A stretch of DNA of 7,601 nucleotides from JBEKIK01 sp050013075 (GTDB lineage: Bacteria > Planctomycetota > Planctomycetia > Pirellulales > Thermoguttaceae), in contig JBEKFZ010000150.1 of assembly GCA_050013075.1 (NCBI GenBank), positions 1-7,601 on the forward strand, in the 5' to 3' direction. Shown piece after piece: positions 5,301-7,601 of the stretch. The notes beneath the pieces were generated by a model. That model saw only the letters and a list, made by a program, of their open reading frames with translations, had not been told where the DNA came from and did no database searches. Each line of letters starts with the position of its first letter. Within the stretch, counting starts at the first letter, position 1. The translations under genes were made by a program, and so were the position numbers.

Positions 5301-7364
5301 ATGGCTAGACCGAGCAAAATCGAAACTCTGCTAGCGCGGCTGAATCCACAACAGCGCGAGGCCGCTACCCACGGCGACGGACCGCTTTTGATCGTGGCCG
5401 GCGCGGGCACGGGAAAAACAGCCACGCTGGTCCATCGAGTGGCCTGGCTGATTGCCAATGGCAGGGATCCCGGGCGAATACTGTTGCTAACTTTCACGCG
5501 GCGGGCCGCCGCCGAAATGCTCCGCCGGGCCGATACGCTGCTGAGGCAACTGGCCGCTTCCGACAAAAGTCTTTCCGAAATTAAGATTTCCCGGGTTTGG
5601 GGGGGCACTTTTCACGCCATTGCCACCCGCTTGTTGCGGCGCTACGGAAAATCCATCGGCCTGCCGCCGGAATTCACCGTCCACGACCGCACCGATTCGG
5701 AAGATTTGATGAACGTGGTGCGGACCGAGTTGAACCTGGCAAAGACCGACAAGCGGTTTCCCAAAAAAGGCACCTGCATGGCCATTTACAGCCGCTCGGT
5801 CAATGCACGGCAAAAACTCGACAAGATTTTAACGGCCACGTTCCCCTGGTGCAAACAATGGTCGGAGGAGTTAAAGCGGCTTTTCCAGGCTTACATCGAT
5901 CGCAAGGAAGCCGGCGGCATCATGGATTACGACGACCTGCTGCTCTATTGGCAGGCGCTGCTGGCCGATCAGCATACGGGCGAGGCGATTCGCAAAATGT
6001 TCGATTGCGTGCTGGTCGACGAATACCAGGACACCAACGCCCTGCAAGCCGAGATCATTTATCTGCTTTCGCCCAAGGGCAAGGACCTGACAGTGGTGGG
6101 CGACGATGCGCAATCAATCTACGCCTTTCGCGCGGCCACGGTCCGCAACATCCTCGACTTTCCCAAGCACTACGATAAGACCACAATCATCACCCTCGAG
6201 CAAAACTACCGCAGCACGCAGCCCATATTAAAGGCCACCAACCGCGTCATCGGCCTGGCCAAGGAACGTTTTACCAAAAATTTGTGGTCCGACCGCGACG
6301 TGGGCGAGCCGCCCATGCTGGTCAACTGCGAGGATGAAGACGACCAGACCGAATACGTGATCCGGCGGATACTAACGCATCGCGAGGCGGGGGTGGACCT
6401 GCGGCGTCAGGCGGTGCTGTTCCGGGCGTCGCACCACAGCATGTTGCTCGAAGCCGAACTGGCCCGGCGCGATATCCCTTTTCACAAATACGGCGGACTG
6501 AAATTCATGGAGACCGCCCATGTGAAAGACCTGCTGGCGTTTTTGCGATTGGCCGAAAATCCGCGCGACGTGGTGGCAGGCGGGCGAGTGCTGCCGCTTT
6601 TACCTGGCATCGGGCCGGGCAAGGCCCGGCAACTAATCGGGATGCTATTGGAATCGGGCGGGAATTTCCAGGTTTGGGCCGATTGGAGCCCGCCAGCCGC
6701 CGCCGCCAAAATTTGGCCTCGTATGGTCGGACTCGTGCAAAGATTGGTAAAACCCAGCGAAGATCTGCCCGGCCAAATCGGCCTGGTCCGAAAATTCTAT
6801 ACGCCGCTTTTAGAAACACATTACGACAACGTCCAACCCCGGCTGCGCGACTTGGAACAATTGGAACTGATCGCCTCGCGCTACAAAAACCGGCGGCGGA
6901 TGCTGTTGGAACTGACGCTCGATCCGCCGTCATCGACCCAAGACCTGGCCGGGGAGCCCCGTTTGGACGACGATTATCTGGTCTTAAGCACGATCCACTC
7001 GGCCAAGGGCCTGGAATGGGACGCGGTTTACGTGATCCACGCCGCCGACGGCTGTATCCCATCGGACATGGCCACCAAAGATTCGGAGGAGATCGAGGAA
7101 GAGCGGCGGTTGTTTTACGTGGCCCTTACCCGGGCAAAAAACTGGCTCTACGTCTGCTATCCGCTGCGTTTTTATCACAGTTTTCTTTCCAAGAGCGATC
7201 AGCACGGCTATGCCCAGCGGACCCGGTTCCTGCCCGAATCGATCCTATCCTGCTTTCAACAATGCGTAACCGACGAGTTGGAAGGCGACGACGCCGAATC
7301 GCCCACAATACAATCCCGCCTGACCAGCCCCGCCATCCGCCGGCAGATGAAGAATTTGTGGTAA
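5301..7364 (+). CDS. UvrD/PcrA/Rep-type superfamily 1A DNA helicase
   Basis: A 687-residue ATP-driven 3'-5' DNA translocase of the UvrD family, whose members act in repair, replication restart or removal of bound proteins. All helicase motifs are present: Q motif LNPQQREAA (14-22), Walker A GAGTGKT (34-40), motif Ia LLTFTRRAAAEM (63-74 region), GTFHA (102-106), Walker B DEYQDT (240-245), motif III VVGDDAQSIYAFR (265-277), motif IV EQNYRS (300-305), motif V STIHSAKGLEWD (563-574) and motif VI EEERRLFYVALTRAK (599-613). The accessory 2B region is reduced, and the protein ends soon after motif VI without the long UvrD/PcrA C-terminal tail, consistent with a length a little under the 700-750 usual for UvrD/PcrA. 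There is no nuclease or other added domain. The ATG at 5301 begins 13 residues before the Q motif; only a weak GAG lies upstream. A 234-base gap and repeats separate it from the preceding gene, so it is probably transcribed alone. Which UvrD subgroup it belongs to is not clear. Confidence 0.95.
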   Translation: MARPSKIETLLARLNPQQREAATHGDGPLLIVAGAGTGKTATLVHRVAWLIANGRDPGRILLLTFTRRAAAEMLRRADTLLRQLAASDKSLSEIKISRVWGGTFHAIATRLLRRYGKSIGLPPEFTVHDRTDSEDLMNVVRTELNLAKTDKRFPKKGTCMAIYSRSVNARQKLDKILTATFPWCKQWSEELKRLFQAYIDRKEAGGIMDYDDLLLYWQALLADQHTGEAIRKMFDCVLVDEYQDTNALQAEIIYLLSPKGKDLTVVGDDAQSIYAFRAATVRNILDFPKHYDKTTIITLEQNYRSTQPILKATNRVIGLAKERFTKNLWSDRDVGEPPMLVNCEDEDDQTEYVIRRILTHREAGVDLRRQAVLFRASHHSMLLEAELARRDIPFHKYGGLKFMETAHVKDLLAFLRLAENPRDVVAGGRVLPLLPGIGPGKARQLIGMLLESGGNFQVWADWSPPAAAAKIWPRMVGLVQRLVKPSEDLPGQIGLVRKFYTPLLETHYDNVQPRLRDLEQLELIASRYKNRRRMLLELTLDPPSSTQDLAGEPRLDDDYLVLSTIHSAKGLEWDAVYVIHAADGCIPSDMATKDSEEIEEERRLFYVALTRAKNWLYVCYPLRFYHSFLSKSDQHGYAQRTRFLPESILSCFQQCVTDELEGDDAESPTIQSRLTSPAIRRQMKNLW

Positions 7365-7601
7365 TATTCAAGATTGTTGGTTAGTTGTCTCTTGCATTAT
7401 TTGAATCACGCTTTTTAAATTGACAAAAAGATGTTTTGGGGGGTATTGCTCCAAACTCATTTATGCTATCATATTTATAAATGAATATTAATCCAATTTC
7501 AGTAGTTCCAAGTTTGATTTAAATTCGTAAAACGACGCAAGGTGTTGAGCCATCGTGTAATAGGACGACGATTTCGTGAACCATCCAATCGAGCATGCGT
7601 T
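7365..7601. other. Non-coding right flank, possible partial gene at the edge
   Basis: No terminator-like hairpin follows the helicase stop. A perfect TTGACA occurs at 7420-7425, but the box 18 bases on (TATTGC, 7444-7449) matches the -10 consensus at only three of six bases. On the minus strand a frame entering from the right edge runs RMLDWMVHEIVVLLHDGSTPC and stops with TAA at 7521-7519; it could be the end of a gene lying mostly outside the window, but it is too short to identify. Confidence 0.35.

Noticed and set aside
5301..7364. Helicase as part of a defence system (AddAB, Gabija or similar)
   Set aside because: No nuclease domain is present in the protein and no partner nuclease or defence gene is adjacent; a housekeeping UvrD-like role is simpler.
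7481..7522. Tiny plus-strand frame MNINPISVVPSLI
   Set aside because: Thirteen codons, no ribosome site and no coding signal; chance is the simplest explanation.

Overview
The window looks like chromosomal DNA of a planctomycete. The main evidence is a 3' remnant of a DUF1559 gene with its H-X9-DG signature (182-463, minus strand), a protein family largely confined to planctomycetes and related PVC bacteria. Weak or absent Shine-Dalgarno sites, GTG starts and several dyad repeats built on TTTAGCCC...GGG also fit that group. The genus cannot be read from the sequence.

Layout. The left half is read leftward from a divergent intergenic region at 3208-3407: a MarC-family membrane protein (3207-2497), a YceH/UPF0502 (DUF480) protein (2432-1611), a secreted GH43 endo-arabinanase-like enzyme (1566-400) and the DUF1559 remnant. 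The gaps are 64 and 44 bases, so one transcript is possible, but the products share no obvious pathway. The right half is read rightward: a short GHMP-kinase-like protein (3408-4208), a tandem cytidylyltransferase-like protein (4248-5066) and a complete UvrD/PcrA-type helicase (5301-7364). The flanks 1-181 and 7365-7601 hold no convincing gene.

The most interesting part is the gene pair at 3408-5066. A small GHMP-fold protein with an altered phosphate-binding loop is followed 39 bases later by a protein made of two nucleotidyltransferase repeats, of which only the second keeps the HxGH catalytic motif. Kinase plus cytidylyltransferase is the usual logic for making a nucleotide-activated sugar or polyol, but the substrate cannot be told from sequence. 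The two transcription units diverge from an intergenic region with two candidate promoters and an inverted repeat between their -35 boxes.

A second theme is repeat-driven remodelling of gene ends. A dyad repeat encodes part of the arabinanase signal-peptide region, a 28-base perfect palindrome encodes part of an extra MarC tail, a related repeat pair lies just upstream of the helicase, and the arabinanase reading frame runs out of frame into the DUF1559 remnant.
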